A stretch of DNA of 64,000 nucleotides from positions 3,142,001 to 3,206,000 of the forward strand of contig NZ_CP152003.1 in assembly GCF_038595065.1 (NCBI RefSeq). Direction: 5' to 3'. The position numbers were made by a program, and so were the translations under genes. The stretch's first letter is position 1. Each line of letters begins with the position of its first letter. Origin of the DNA: Sutcliffiella sp. FSL R7-0096. GTDB lineage: Bacteria > Bacillota > Bacilli > Bacillales > Bacillaceae_I. This document shows positions 16,286 through 25,373 of this stretch, piece after piece. A model generated the notes under the pieces. It saw nothing but the letters and a program-made list of their open reading frames with translations. It did no database searches and was not told the origin of the DNA.

Positions 16286-17378
16286 TGCTGACTCCTCCTT
16301 TGACATTCACATCACTGATTCCTAAACCATGAGCATCCGGGAAACTGATTGCCCGACCGTTATAAATGATACCGCCCGTAACGATGTCTTCAGCTAGCAT
16401 GAGCGGTGCATCAAAATCAAATCGTGTTATATTGCTTTTACTTGCGGCAAAATGGGCAGCAGCCGTAATACCGAGTCTAGTTTCAATCATGCTTCCAACC
16501 ATGCACTCGACTCCAAAGGCTTCAGCGATACTATTGATTTTTTCCGCCTGGAAAATGCCGCCTGATTTCATCAGTTTGATATTGATCAGGTCAGCACTGC
16601 GCGTTTTGAGCACATGAAGTGCCTGTTCTGGTGTAAAAACGCTTTCATCTGCCATGATTGGTGTTTCCACTGCATCGGTTACCTGTTTTAAGCCCTCCAC
16701 ATCATGGGCTATGACAGGTTGTTCGACAAGCTCGATATTTAACCCCAAATCTTCCATTTTGCGAATGCCGCGTATAGCTTCCTTAGCCGTCCATCCTTGG
16801 TTTGCGTCAAGGCGTATCTCAACAGTGTCCCCTACACGGTTTCTGATTTCTCTTATTCTGGCAATATCTGTCACCATATCGTCTTTCCCTACTTTTACCT
16901 TGAGAACACGGAAACCTCTTTCAAGATAAAGCAAGGCGTCCTCTCCCATCTCCTTCGGTGAATTGACGCTGACGGTGAAGTCTGTTTCAAGCTCGCTCTT
17001 GGCCCCTCCCAAATATTGATATAGAGGCAGCCTGCTATGTTGGGCCAAGCAATCATAGATGGCCATGTCGACCGCAGCTTTTGCACTTGTATTACGAACA
17101 AGTGATTTATGTAGTTGTTGCAGTAGTGGTTCATAGTTCAGAAGATCCGCGTTTAATAGGTTTGGTTTCAATATCTGTTGAATGACGTATTCTACACTAT
17201 CAAGACTATCCCCTGTGATGACATGTGTAGGTGGTGCCTCTCCCCATCCAACCAGACCATTATCACAGGTGATCTTCACTACCACAGCTTCCGCTACATA
17301 CACGGTACGCAACGCTGTTTTAAATGGTTTTGACAGAGGTACTGCGGTTCGAAAAGTTTCGACTTGCTGTATGTTCAT
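16278..17378 (-). CDS. ykfB: L-Ala-D/L-Glu epimerase (YkfB)
   Basis: About 366 residues of the mandelate racemase/enolase superfamily. The catalytic KxK appears as FRVLKVKVGKDD; metal ligands lie in RLDANQGW, ELVEQPV and MADESVF; the second base Lys is in INIKLMKSGG. It epimerises L-Ala-D-Glu to L-Ala-L-Glu so that ordinary peptidases can use muropeptides. The ATG at 17378 (MNIQQVETF) follows GAAAGGGGCAGG; the longer frame to 17483 overlaps ykfA and is unlikely. Part of the dpp-ykf operon. Confidence 0.95.
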   Translation of the reverse strand: MNIQQVETFRTAVPLSKPFKTALRTVYVAEAVVVKITCDNGLVGWGEAPPTHVITGDSLDSVEYVIQQILKPNLLNADLLNYEPLLQQLHKSLVRNTSAKAAVDMAIYDCLAQHSRLPLYQYLGGAKSELETDFTVSVNSPKEMGEDALLYLERGFRVLKVKVGKDDMVTDIARIREIRNRVGDTVEIRLDANQGWTAKEAIRGIRKMEDLGLNIELVEQPVIAHDVEGLKQVTDAVETPIMADESVFTPEQALHVLKTRSADLINIKLMKSGGIFQAEKINSIAEAFGVECMVGSMIETRLGITAAAHFAASKSNITRFDFDAPLMLAEDIVTGGIIYNGRAISFPDAHGLGISDVNVKGGVSIE

Positions 17379-17392
17379 GTTACCTGCCCCTT

Positions 17393-18313
17393 TCATTCCA
17401 CTCCTGCTTGGATGGTTAATGTCTTGTTGTATGTGTTCAATTCCGCTTTTGCTCCGTGCGGGATGGCGATATTCGGAGAGCAATGTCCAAATTGAAAGCC
17501 GCTCATAGTCGGTTTGCCTGCATCTTTTACATGCTGAGAGATGACTTCCTCAAGTGTCAAGGATGCTTTCCCCTCATCTGGCACACAATTATGGAAGTCC
17601 CCAATAACAATACCTTCCGCGTCCGCGAACTTGCCTGCCATTTTCAACTGATTTAGCATTCTGTCTACTTTGTATGGCTGTTCATCAATATCTTCAAAAA
17701 AGAGGATTTTCCCCTTTGTATCCAGTTCAAACTCTGTTCCAAGCGAACTGACCAAGAGTGTCAGATTTCCTCCGACCAGCTCCCCACTTGCCATTCCCTC
17801 GTTTATCACTTCTAGAGAAGACAATTCTTCTGTATAAACCATTTCAGTTGAGTCAAACAACTGTTGAAAATAAGCTTTTGAAAGAGGGTGTATGCTATCA
17901 AGCCCTATATCTGAGCTTAGCATTGGACCGTGGAAGGAAGTTAAACCGGCCTTTTGATAAAATGCCTGATGTAAAAATGTGATATCACTATACCCCCAAA
18001 AAATCTTTGGGTTATTTTTTATAATGTCATAATCTATGTTGGAAGCAATCCTTGCAGTTCCGAATCCACCGCAAGCACAGAAAATGGCTTTTACCTCATC
18101 ATCCTGAAACATAGCATGCAGATCCTCAAGTTTTTCTTCGTCCTTGGATGCAAGGTAGCCGTATGGAGCATCCACATATTTGCCCATCTTTACTTTCAAA
18201 CCCAGTTCTTCTTCCAAAAAAGGGAGTGCCCGTTTCAACTTCTCCTGTTTAGGTGGACTTGCAGGTGCGATGACACCAACCGTGTCTCCTTTTTTCAAAC
18301 GTAGTGGCTTCAT
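17393..18313 (-). CDS. ykfA: Muropeptide LD-carboxypeptidase (YkfA, MccF/LdcA family S66)
   Basis: About 306 residues. It removes a C-terminal D-residue from tetrapeptides during murein recycling. The S66 features are the opening LKKGDTVGVIAPASP, the nucleophile region FWGYSDITFLHQAFY with Ser in GYSD, and a Glu/His pair in the C-terminal half (FFEDIDEQPYKVDRML and FQFGHCSPN). GGAGAGGAG is placed for the ATG at 18313; a GTG 9 bases further up is too close to it. A hairpin and an inserted MITE separate it from dppE. Confidence 0.92.
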   Translation of the reverse strand: MKPLRLKKGDTVGVIAPASPPKQEKLKRALPFLEEELGLKVKMGKYVDAPYGYLASKDEEKLEDLHAMFQDDEVKAIFCACGGFGTARIASNIDYDIIKNNPKIFWGYSDITFLHQAFYQKAGLTSFHGPMLSSDIGLDSIHPLSKAYFQQLFDSTEMVYTEELSSLEVINEGMASGELVGGNLTLLVSSLGTEFELDTKGKILFFEDIDEQPYKVDRMLNQLKMAGKFADAEGIVIGDFHNCVPDEGKASLTLEEVISQHVKDAGKPTMSGFQFGHCSPNIAIPHGAKAELNTYNKTLTIQAGVE

Positions 18314-18397
18314 TTTCGCCACTCCTCTCCTTTAATAATTTCCGTCAAACTATGTATATGTATGGTGATGCTTTGTCAGTATGTATTCTAATTTCAA

Positions 18398-18462
18398 GGC
18401 TCTTTTCTCAGTGATTGTTGCTATTCACTAGAAAAAAAGCAACAAAGCTTACGAAAATAGTC
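18398..18462. mobile_element. MITE copy E, 65-bp deletion derivative between dppE and ykfA
   Basis: GGCTCTTTTCTCAGTGATTG at the left end and the complement of GACTATTTTCGTAAGCTTTG at the right match both ends of the longer copies, with almost nothing between. The flank AATTTCAA is repeated exactly on both sides as an 8-bp target duplication. Confidence 0.8.
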
Positions 18463-18470
18463 AATTTCAA

Positions 18471-18503
18471 TGAAAAGGGTGTTCAGTGAACACCCTTTTC
18501 CAG
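18471..18503 (-). terminator. Hairpin after dppE
   Basis: AAAAGGGTGTTC and GAACACCCTTTT form a near-perfect hairpin 20 bases after the dppE stop, followed on the minus strand by TTTTC. It may reduce read-through from dppE into ykfA, separating the transporter and enzyme halves of the operon. Confidence 0.75.
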
Positions 18504-18521
18504 TTAAAAACTTATAACCTA

Positions 18522-20153
18522 TTATTCTTTATCTGCCCATTTAAGTTCGATGTATCCTACAGGATGGCGAACGATTCCTTTTACCGCTTCGTTTTGAAGA
18601 TATACATGGTTGTAGAAATACAACGGAATGATCGGCATTTCTTCAAATAGTACTTTCTCTGCCTCATACATGTAATCAAATCGTTTTGCTTCATCTGCTT
18701 CATTTAGAGCATTTTGAATCAGTTCATCATACTTGGCATTTGTCCAGCCAGTACGATTCATGGAATGACCAGTTTGGAAGTTCTCCAAGAAGTTGATCGG
18801 ATCTGCATAGTCAGCCAAGAAAGAACTACGGGAGAATTGGAATTCAAGGTTTCTTTGCGCATCTAGGAATACATTCCATTCCATGTTTGCAAGCTTCACA
18901 TCCACTCCCAAATTGTCTTTGAACATTTGTTGAAGTGTTTCCGCAATGCGCTTATGCTCATCACTTGTGTTATAAGTCAATGTTACTTCAGGTAATGTTT
19001 CATACCCTTCTTCTTCCATTCCTTTTTCCAGTAATGCTTTTGCTTCTTCCGCATTAAACGTTAAAAGATCTCCGTTTGTTTCGCGGAAGTCATTTCCGGA
19101 TGGATCTGTGAATCCTGTGGAAACAAATCCTTTAGCAGGCTCTTCATCTCTTTTTGTAATATAGTCGACGATATCCTGTTGGTTGACAGCCATCGCGAAT
19201 GCTTTACGGATATTGGCATTTTGGAAAGGCTCCTGCTCAACACCGAAACGGAAGAAATACGTTCCTGCTTGCTCCCCTACATTCACTTTACCTTCTTGGA
19301 ATAACTGCTCGCTCACATCTGCAGGAACTCCTGAAGTATCCAAATCTCCTGTTTGGTACATTTGGTATTCTGTATTAGAATCATTCACCATTGCCCAGTG
19401 AACTTTATCAAGCTTTACAGCTTCCGCATCCCAATATTGATCGTTCTTAGCCATTACAAAATGGCTTTCATGCTCCCATTCCGCAAGGTTGAATGGACCA
19501 TTTCCAACAAAAGAATCCGCTTCCGTAAACCATTCTGGATTTTCTGTAGCTACCTTCTCATTGATTGGGAAGAAGGCTGGATTTGTGATGACACTTAAGA
19601 AATATGTTTGTGGAGCTACAAGTGTAACTTCCAAAGTTTTTTCGTCAACTGCCTTTACTTTCACGTCGTCTGCGGAACCTTCACCGCTGTTATATGCTTC
19701 TCCGCCCTCGATGAAGTAACCAAGGAATGCAGCCGAAGATGCTGTTTCAGGATTTAAAAGACGTTTCCAGGCAAATTCAAAGTCACCAGCGGTAACATCG
19801 TCACCGTTAGACCATTTTGCATTGTCACGGATGTAGAACGTGTAAGTTTTTCCGTCTTCGGATACATCCCATTTTTCCGCTGTTGCTTCTTGTGGCAAGT
19901 GCTCATCATTTAGACGAGTAAGTCCTTCCATCAAGTTGTTCAAAGCATTCCAGGAATAAGAGTCAAAGCCGATTGGCGGATCCAATGATGTTGGTTCAGA
20001 TCCGTTGTTCAGACGCAGAACCTTCTCTCCAGATGCGCTTTCGTTGTTGTTTGAGCCTTCGCTCGTGTCGGTGCCAGCGTTGTTGCTTGCGGTACAGGCT
20101 GCAAGTACGAATACTAGCATTGCCGCCATTAATAATGACATTACCTTTTTCAT
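18522..20153 (-). CDS. dppE: Peptide-binding lipoprotein DppE (SBP family 5)
   Basis: 543 residues. The signal peptide ends in the lipobox VLAAC, so the mature protein is lipid-anchored at Cys20, followed by a Ser/Asn/Gly-rich linker. The body is a family 5 solute-binding protein, with LVAPQTYFLSVITNPAFFPI and NIRKAFAMAVNQQDIVDYI typical of OppA/DppE. In B. subtilis DppE binds cell-wall tripeptides and dipeptides for the DppBCD importer. AGGGGGAG precedes the ATG. A repeat element separates it from dppD. Confidence 0.95.
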   Translation of the reverse strand: MKKVMSLLMAAMLVFVLAACTASNNAGTDTSEGSNNNESASGEKVLRLNNGSEPTSLDPPIGFDSYSWNALNNLMEGLTRLNDEHLPQEATAEKWDVSEDGKTYTFYIRDNAKWSNGDDVTAGDFEFAWKRLLNPETASSAAFLGYFIEGGEAYNSGEGSADDVKVKAVDEKTLEVTLVAPQTYFLSVITNPAFFPINEKVATENPEWFTEADSFVGNGPFNLAEWEHESHFVMAKNDQYWDAEAVKLDKVHWAMVNDSNTEYQMYQTGDLDTSGVPADVSEQLFQEGKVNVGEQAGTYFFRFGVEQEPFQNANIRKAFAMAVNQQDIVDYITKRDEEPAKGFVSTGFTDPSGNDFRETNGDLLTFNAEEAKALLEKGMEEEGYETLPEVTLTYNTSDEHKRIAETLQQMFKDNLGVDVKLANMEWNVFLDAQRNLEFQFSRSSFLADYADPINFLENFQTGHSMNRTGWTNAKYDELIQNALNEADEAKRFDYMYEAEKVLFEEMPIIPLYFYNHVYLQNEAVKGIVRHPVGYIELKWADKE

Positions 20154-20192
20154 GTGTTACTCCCCCTTTTTCAATTTTGGTTCTGTAAGACA

Positions 20193-20322
20193 CCGCTGTT
20201 GATCTCCGCACTCGACTTCGCTTTCCGCGGGGCGGTGCTTGAGCCTCCTCACAACGCTTCAGGGGTCTCAACCTACCGCTACCTCCCGCCGGAGTCTTCG
20301 CCATGTGCTCCAATCAACAGCT
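20193..20322. repeat. CTGTTGA…TCAACAG Bacillaceae repeat, copy 1 (inside dpp operon)
   Basis: A GC-rich block bounded by CGCTGTTGAT and AATCAACAGC, containing CTTCGCTTTCCGCGGGGC, TTGAGCCTCCTC, GGGGTCTCAA and GGAGTCTTCGCC. The same words recur at 31.6, 43.8, 48.5 and 57 kb. It sits between dppD and dppE with no gene in it. Confidence 0.9.
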
Positions 20323-20359
20323 ATGGAATCTATGAACAAATTCTATTTCACTATAAGTC

Positions 20360-21370
20360 TTACCTTATAGTAGAAATCACTGTCTTTACGGGCTTAGGAG
20401 CCCGTGGGTCCTGTAGCCAGCAATCTACATGATGTTCCTCGGACAAGGTTGTCTTCATCGGATATACGCGCTCACAAACCTCCATTGCATACTCGCATCT
20501 TGCAGCAAATGCACAGCCTGTCGGTGGTGAAAACAAATCAGGCGGAGACCCGACAATAGGTACCAGTTCTTCATCTTCTAAATCAAGACGAGGAACAGAA
20601 TTTAATAGGCCTTTCGTGTATGGATGCTCCCCTCTATAGAAGATTTCTCTCCTATTCCCAGACTCGACTATTTTCCCTGCATACATGACTGCCACACGGT
20701 CTGCCACTTGTGCTACCACCCCGAGATCATGGGTGATAATGATGATGGAAACGCCTGTTTTCTTTTGAATATCCTTAAAAAGATTTAAGATCTGCGCTTG
20801 GATCGTCACATCTAGCGCCGTTGTCGGTTCGTCTGCTATCAATACTTCCGGCTGGCAGACAAGGGCCATTGCAATGACGATTCGCTGCCTCATCCCTCCA
20901 CTGAACTGGTGAGGATATTGCTTCAGGCGCTCCGTCGGACTTGGTATCCCGACAAGATTCAGCATATCCACCGCTTGTTTCTTCGCTTCAGCCTTGGATA
21001 CCTTCTTATGTTGGATGATCCCTTCCATGATTTGATCCCCAACTGTAAGTGTCGGATTCAATGCTGTCATAGGGTCTTGGAAAATCATCGAGATATCCGC
21101 GCCTCGTATTTTTCTCATTTCCGGTTCGGACACTTTTGTGAGGTCCTTGCCTTTAAAAAGGACCGAACCTTGTGTAATGCGTCCTGGCGGTTCAGGGATC
21201 AAACGCATAATACTTTGGGACGTCACACTTTTCCCGCAGCCTGATTCTCCTACGATCGCAAGTGTCTCCCCTTTATGCAGGTCGAAGCTTACCCCCCGGA
21301 CCGCTTTTACTTCTCCTCCGTAGGTTGTAAAGGAAACGTGTAAGTCTATTACTTGCAGTACTTTTTCCAT
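20360..21370 (-). CDS. dppD: Dipeptide ABC transporter ATPase DppD
   Basis: 336 residues. Walker [13 protein letters not shown], signature [16 protein letters not shown], Walker [15 protein letters not shown], and the oligopeptide-type C-terminus with [19 protein letters not shown]. It hydrolyses ATP with YkfD to drive import through DppB-DppC. GAGGAGG precedes the ATG and dppC ends 9 bases upstream. Confidence 0.95.
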   Translation of the reverse strand: MEKVLQVIDLHVSFTTYGGEVKAVRGVSFDLHKGETLAIVGESGCGKSVTSQSIMRLIPEPPGRITQGSVLFKGKDLTKVSEPEMRKIRGADISMIFQDPMTALNPTLTVGDQIMEGIIQHKKVSKAEAKKQAVDMLNLVGIPSPTERLKQYPHQFSGGMRQRIVIAMALVCQPEVLIADEPTTALDVTIQAQILNLFKDIQKKTGVSIIIITHDLGVVAQVADRVAVMYAGKIVESGNRREIFYRGEHPYTKGLLNSVPRLDLEDEELVPIVGSPPDLFSPPTGCAFAARCEYAMEVCERVYPMKTTLSEEHHVDCWLQDPRAPKPVKTVISTIR

Positions 21371-21378
21371 GATGTCAC

Positions 21379-22329
21379 TTACCTCCTCAGCTTTGGATCT
21401 AGTGCGTCTTGTAATCCGTCTCCAAGCACGTTAAACGCAAACATGGTCATGGAGATGAAGAATGCCGGGAAGAAAAGGCGCCACCAATGTCCGGATATGA
21501 TCGTGGATAATCCATCATTGGCCATTACACCCCAACTGGCATAAGGAGCCTGTACACCTAGGCCAAGGAAGCTTAAAAATGCTTCTGCAAAAATCGCTGC
21601 CGGTACTGTCAATGTCATTTGGACAATGATAGGTCCCATTGTATTAGGTAGAAGATTTTTTCTGATAATCCGAGAGGTCTTCGTTCCAAAAGTTTTGGAG
21701 GCGAGCACAAACTCATAATTCTTGATTTGCAGCACCTGCCCCCTGACAATCCTTGCCATACCGACCCATCCGGTTACAGTAAGCGCGATGATGATGGTCA
21801 GTAAACCAGGTCCCATAACTACCATTAATAAAATGACGACTAATAGATAAGGAAGGCCGTATAAGACTTCCACCACTCGCATCATGGCATTATCGGTTCT
21901 GCCGCCTTTGTAGCCGGCTATCCCCCCGTAGATAACTCCGATGATAAAGTCGATCAGTGCGGCCATCAAACCGACAAACAAGGAAATCCTTGCACCATAC
22001 CAGGTACGTGTGAAAACGTCTCTTCCAAGTTCGTCTGTACCGAAAAGATGGGTGGATGATGGCGGCTGATTCTGATTGGGCAGATTTGTCTGTGTCACAC
22101 TATGGGAGGAGAAAATCGGACCGAAAATGGCCATGATGGTCAAGAATACTAAAAAGACCAACCCTGCCATCGCCAGTTTATTTTTAACCAGCCTCCGCCA
22201 AGCATCTTGCCAATAGGAAAGACTTGGACGGACAACAGCTTCTGCCTCCCCTTTATTTTTATCGACGGATTTGAACCATTCGTCCGGGACATTGTTATGG
22301 TGATTTTCTTGAAGTTTACGTTGAGCCAT
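21379..22329 (-). CDS. dppC: Dipeptide permease subunit DppC
   Basis: 316 residues. A cytoplasmic N-terminal tail precedes about six membrane helices. The permease loop that docks on the ATPase is EAFLSFLGLGVQAPYASWG, in the form typical of OppC/DppC proteins, and the N-terminal OppC region (WQDAWRRLVKNKLAMAGLVF) is present. It pairs with DppB to form the import channel and starts 2 bases after the dppB stop. Confidence 0.95.
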   Translation of the reverse strand: MAQRKLQENHHNNVPDEWFKSVDKNKGEAEAVVRPSLSYWQDAWRRLVKNKLAMAGLVFLVFLTIMAIFGPIFSSHSVTQTNLPNQNQPPSSTHLFGTDELGRDVFTRTWYGARISLFVGLMAALIDFIIGVIYGGIAGYKGGRTDNAMMRVVEVLYGLPYLLVVILLMVVMGPGLLTIIIALTVTGWVGMARIVRGQVLQIKNYEFVLASKTFGTKTSRIIRKNLLPNTMGPIIVQMTLTVPAAIFAEAFLSFLGLGVQAPYASWGVMANDGLSTIISGHWWRLFFPAFFISMTMFAFNVLGDGLQDALDPKLRR

Positions 22330-22330
22330 A

Positions 22331-23275
22331 TTAGTTCCCCTCCTTTTTATGAAGCTTGATACGAGGGTCTAATATCCCGTAAGCTATATCTACGAGAAAA
22401 AGCATCATGATCAAGAAAGCACTATAAAATACTGTCGTCCCCATAATGACGGGATAGTCACGTGTATTGATGCTTTCCACGAAGTATTTCCCCATGCCAG
22501 GTATCGCAAAGATTTTCTCGATAACAAACGTTCCAGTCAAAATCCCTGCAGCAAGAGTTCCCAAGATGGTGACAACCGGTAGCAACGCATTCCGTAGGGC
22601 GTGTTTAAATACAATTTTCACAGGGGATAACCCTTTTGCTTTAGCAGTTCGTATGTAATCCTGTGTCAGCACTTCCATCATACTTGCCCTCGTCAATCTT
22701 GCAATGATTGCCATTGGTCCGGTTGCAAGAGCTAATGTCGGCAAAATCATATGCTTCCAGCTCGTCCATGTAGCAGGGGGAAGCAGTCCCCAAGTTACTG
22801 CAACCTGCTGTATGAGCATGGTTGCAAGGACAAAGTTCGGAATGGATATCCCGAAAACGGCAAAGGTCATGGCCATGTAATCTATGACACCGTTTCGTTT
22901 CAGTGCAGCAATCACTCCCAAGAAGATCCCCGAAATGACCGCAATCGCCAAGGTGATCATTCCTAGTTCGAACGAAATCGGAAAGCCGCGTCCCAACATG
23001 TCATTTACCGTCTGGGACGGCTGTTTAATCGATGGACCGAAGTCCAATGTCACTAACGTTTTTAAATACATCACATATTGAACCGGTATCGGCTTGTCCA
23101 AATGATAGTGTGCTTCTAGGTTGCGTTGGACCACATCGCTTGTAGAACGCTCTTCATTGAGTGGCGAACCCGGAATGGCATGCATCAAGAAGAAGGTCAG
23201 CGTGATGATGACCCATAAAGTTATGAGCATTGCTAGTAATCGTTTTGCTATAAAAGTTCCCATTCTCCCACTCAC
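22331..23275 (-). CDS. dppB: Dipeptide permease subunit DppB
   Basis: 314 residues. It starts GTFIAKRLLAMLITLWVIIT and has six predicted helices, with the OppB/DppB-type coupling loop FVIEKIFAIPGMGKYFVESI near residues 255-275. It forms the channel with DppC. The start may be the GTG used here or the ATG 12 bases downstream. Upstream lies a MITE-like insertion separating it from dppA. Confidence 0.94.
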   Translation of the reverse strand: MSGRMGTFIAKRLLAMLITLWVIITLTFFLMHAIPGSPLNEERSTSDVVQRNLEAHYHLDKPIPVQYVMYLKTLVTLDFGPSIKQPSQTVNDMLGRGFPISFELGMITLAIAVISGIFLGVIAALKRNGVIDYMAMTFAVFGISIPNFVLATMLIQQVAVTWGLLPPATWTSWKHMILPTLALATGPMAIIARLTRASMMEVLTQDYIRTAKAKGLSPVKIVFKHALRNALLPVVTILGTLAAGILTGTFVIEKIFAIPGMGKYFVESINTRDYPVIMGTTVFYSAFLIMMLFLVDIAYGILDPRIKLHKKEGN

Positions 23276-23303
23276 ACTTTCTTCACTATAGGGTTTTATG
23301 TAA

Positions 23304-23405
23304 GGCGGCTGTTTACTGAAAAATTGTTGTTACTTACTTTAAAGTTTGACCGCTCCTTTTCGCTTGTCTAATTTTTCTATAAGCAACAAACTTAGTAAAA
23401 ACACC
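23304..23405. mobile_element. MITE-like element F between dppA and dppB
   Basis: 102 bp with ends GGCGGCTGTTTACTG and the complement of GGTGTTTTTACTAAG, each followed by a TTGTTG-like block. Flanks are TTATGTAA on the left and TTATGTAT on the right (7 of 8). It seems a diverged relative of copies A-E. Confidence 0.6.
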
Positions 23406-23430
23406 TTATGTATTTTTCGAATAAAACTTA

Positions 23431-24255
23431 TCAACAGAATGTCGTTCTCATTGCCAATTCTGTCATCACAAGCATGGCCTGATAAGCTTCTTTTATATCT
23501 TTTGCTTGAAATTTGACGATCGTCGTGCCAGGCTCTATTTCAGTTCCAGGCATAAGGTTTGCCCATTCCGCTTGCCCGTAATTGGCAAATTCAATACGAA
23601 GCGTCGGGTGATCAGGCGGTAACAACGGTGTTATAGTATGTATGTCATCCAAAGCCATGGACGTTCGTTCTTTAATTAGCTCTTGTGCTTTAATAGGAGT
23701 CAGTGATTTCGCAGCGGAACGCGAAGCCGCTTCCTTGACTACCGCACAATGTATACCAGGGATGAGGCTTTCTGCTTCTAGTGCCGTCTGGTCATCTCCA
23801 GCCACCATGATGACCGGTACACCATAAAAGCCAGCTACATAGGCATTAAACCCCAATTCTCCAATTTGCACATCATTTATGTACATATTTCTTACACCAA
23901 AAATCATGGAGTGAGTCATGACACCTTTCATGGAAGCCCTGGCATGATACCCTACAAAAATGGCAGCATCAAAACTATCATCCAATCCCTGCACCATCGA
24001 GAACGGTTTCACATCTCCTGTTATCAATTTGGTTTCCGGGTGCAGGTCTTCAATCAGGATGTTATTCATTTTGGAATGGCTATCATTGACGACAACCTCC
24101 TTAAATCCTTTTTCAAATGCTGTAGTCACTACTGCGTTCGCTTCTTGGGTCATTATTTTCCGACCGCGTTCATAGTTATGCAGTCTAGAATCGACGTGGG
24201 TATGATCTACTAGACCACTAATTCCTTCCATATCAACCGATATATATAAATTCAC
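23431..24255 (-). CDS. dppA: D-aminopeptidase DppA (M55 family)
   Basis: 274 residues. A zinc D-amino peptidase that releases N-terminal D-Ala from D-Ala-D-Ala and similar peptides in the cytoplasm; B. subtilis DppA forms a decamer. The zinc motif is at the very start, VDMEGISG (Asp8, Glu10), followed by VVNDSHSKMNN, FVGYHARASMKGVMTHSM and the catalytic His region. The start is GTG after AAAAGGAGG. It is the first gene of the dpp-ykf operon, with a good promoter at 24291-24319. Confidence 0.95.
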   Translation of the reverse strand: MNLYISVDMEGISGLVDHTHVDSRLHNYERGRKIMTQEANAVVTTAFEKGFKEVVVNDSHSKMNNILIEDLHPETKLITGDVKPFSMVQGLDDSFDAAIFVGYHARASMKGVMTHSMIFGVRNMYINDVQIGELGFNAYVAGFYGVPVIMVAGDDQTALEAESLIPGIHCAVVKEAASRSAAKSLTPIKAQELIKERTSMALDDIHTITPLLPPDHPTLRIEFANYGQAEWANLMPGTEIEPGTTIVKFQAKDIKEAYQAMLVMTELAMRTTFC

Positions 24256-24278
24256 CCAGTTACCTCCTTTTGTGTTTC

Positions 24279-24293
24279 AATTTTCTTAATATT
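24279..24293. promoter_or_regulatory. Putative CodY box at dppA
   Basis: AATTTTCTTAATATT matches AATTTTCWGAAAATT at 13 of 15 positions and overlaps the -10 region. The dpp operon of B. subtilis is repressed by CodY when branched-chain amino acids and GTP are plentiful, so the site fits its context. Confidence 0.6.
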
Positions 24294-24319
24294 ATAACAG
24301 TATCATGTTTATGATTCAA
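24291..24319 (-). promoter_or_regulatory. SigA-type promoter of dppA
   Basis: Minus strand TTGAAT (24314-24319), 17-base spacer, TATAAT (24291-24296), about 36 bases before the GTG start. Confidence 0.7.
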
Positions 24320-24518
24320 TCAAACTAGGAAAATATGAGTCTAATTATTCAAACTTATCACACATATGTTACGATAAAACCTTTTAAAAACAAGGAGTAA
24401 ATTTGAAACAATCGACAATATTAATACAAGTTTATGGATGAATATGATAGAGAATCTTATATAAAAACGTATTTCAATAAAACTTTTTGGTATTTTTTGG
24501 AATTTTGTTTCATAAAAA

Positions 24519-24556
24519 AAGATCCAAACTGGAGTATTACTCCTTGTCTGGATCCC
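24519..24556 (-). terminator. Terminator of the PfpI-like gene
   Basis: Minus strand GGATCCAGACAAGGAGT pairs with ACTCCAGTTTGGATC, then TTTTTTT. It lies just past the stop at 24565. The rest of the 310-base gap up to dppA holds only the dppA promoter. Confidence 0.85.
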
Positions 24557-24564
24557 ACCGATTT

Positions 24565-25080
24565 TTATTTTAGAAGCTTCAACGATTCTCGGATGAATGC
24601 AGGAATGTCATCTGGTGTTCTACTAGAAACCAGTTGGTCATGACATACGACCACTTCCTTGTCATGGAAGTGAGCTCCTGCATTTTGCAAGTCGACCTTG
24701 ATAGATGTATAACCCGTAATATCTCGTCCCTTAAGAGCTTCTGCCGTGATAAGTAATTGCGGACCATGGCAGATAGCAAAGACCGGCTTTTTGTCATCCA
24801 TGAATGCTTTTGTAAAGGAAACAAATCGGTCATCTGCCCTTAGAATGTCAGGTGAGAATCCCCCCGGTAGCAACAGGGCATCGAAATCCTCCGGACTGAC
24901 ATCATCAATTCCTGCATCAGTCGTGACTTCCACTCCATCTGTTTTTCCTTTGACCGTTTCTCCCTTGGATTTTTCAATAACCGTTAGCTTGTGACCTGCC
25001 TCCTCGAAGGCTTTTGCAGGCTCCGTGTACTCTGAGTCTTCGAATTCATTGGTTAATAGTACTGCGATTTTTTTACTCAT
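24565..25080 (-). CDS. DJ-1/PfpI family protein (YfkM/GSP18-like)
   Basis: 171 residues of the PfpI branch of the DJ-1 superfamily. The nucleophile Cys104 sits in the elbow FAICHGPQLL, with the conserved Glu near DSEYTEPAKAF and a following His, as in PfpI-type enzymes. Members act as general stress proteins or deglycases; the B. subtilis relative YfkM is a general stress protein. The activity of this protein is not known. ATG start with AGGAGACG upstream; monocistronic between two terminators. Confidence 0.88.
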   Translation of the reverse strand: MSKKIAVLLTNEFEDSEYTEPAKAFEEAGHKLTVIEKSKGETVKGKTDGVEVTTDAGIDDVSPEDFDALLLPGGFSPDILRADDRFVSFTKAFMDDKKPVFAICHGPQLLITAEALKGRDITGYTSIKVDLQNAGAHFHDKEVVVCHDQLVSSRTPDDIPAFIRESLKLLK

Positions 25081-25249
25081 GATAGAACGTCTCCTTTATA
25101 TTGGGATTGCTCTGTTTGATAGCTAGCTTAATATTTCGATGCAACAGAGCCAATTAGCTACATATGTGTTTAAGTACCCGCCATATGACAAACTAAACGT
25201 CCCATTACGCATCCGACATGAATTGCTGAAAAGAGCAAAAAATAAAAAG

Positions 25250-25272
25250 GGACAGAGAAAAGTCTCTGTCCA
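25250..25272 (-). terminator. Terminator of the sensor kinase gene
   Basis: GGACAGAGA and TCTCTGTCC flank a 4-base loop; on the minus strand it is followed by CCTTTTTATTTTTT. It lies about 100 bases past the kinase stop. Apart from this the gap from 25081 to 25373 shows nothing I can support. Confidence 0.8.
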
Positions 25273-25373
25273 AAAATCCCGTGTACGAAAGGAGAAGGAA
25301 GCTGCACACGATATATTTTATGTAATAATCTATGAACTGCTTGGTCATCTATCTTCTATCAAACGCACATTTT

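Noticed and set aside
24434-24643. Plus-strand frame between the PfpI-like gene and dppA
   Set aside because: It crosses the terminator at 24519-24556 and runs antisense into the gene; no ribosome site.
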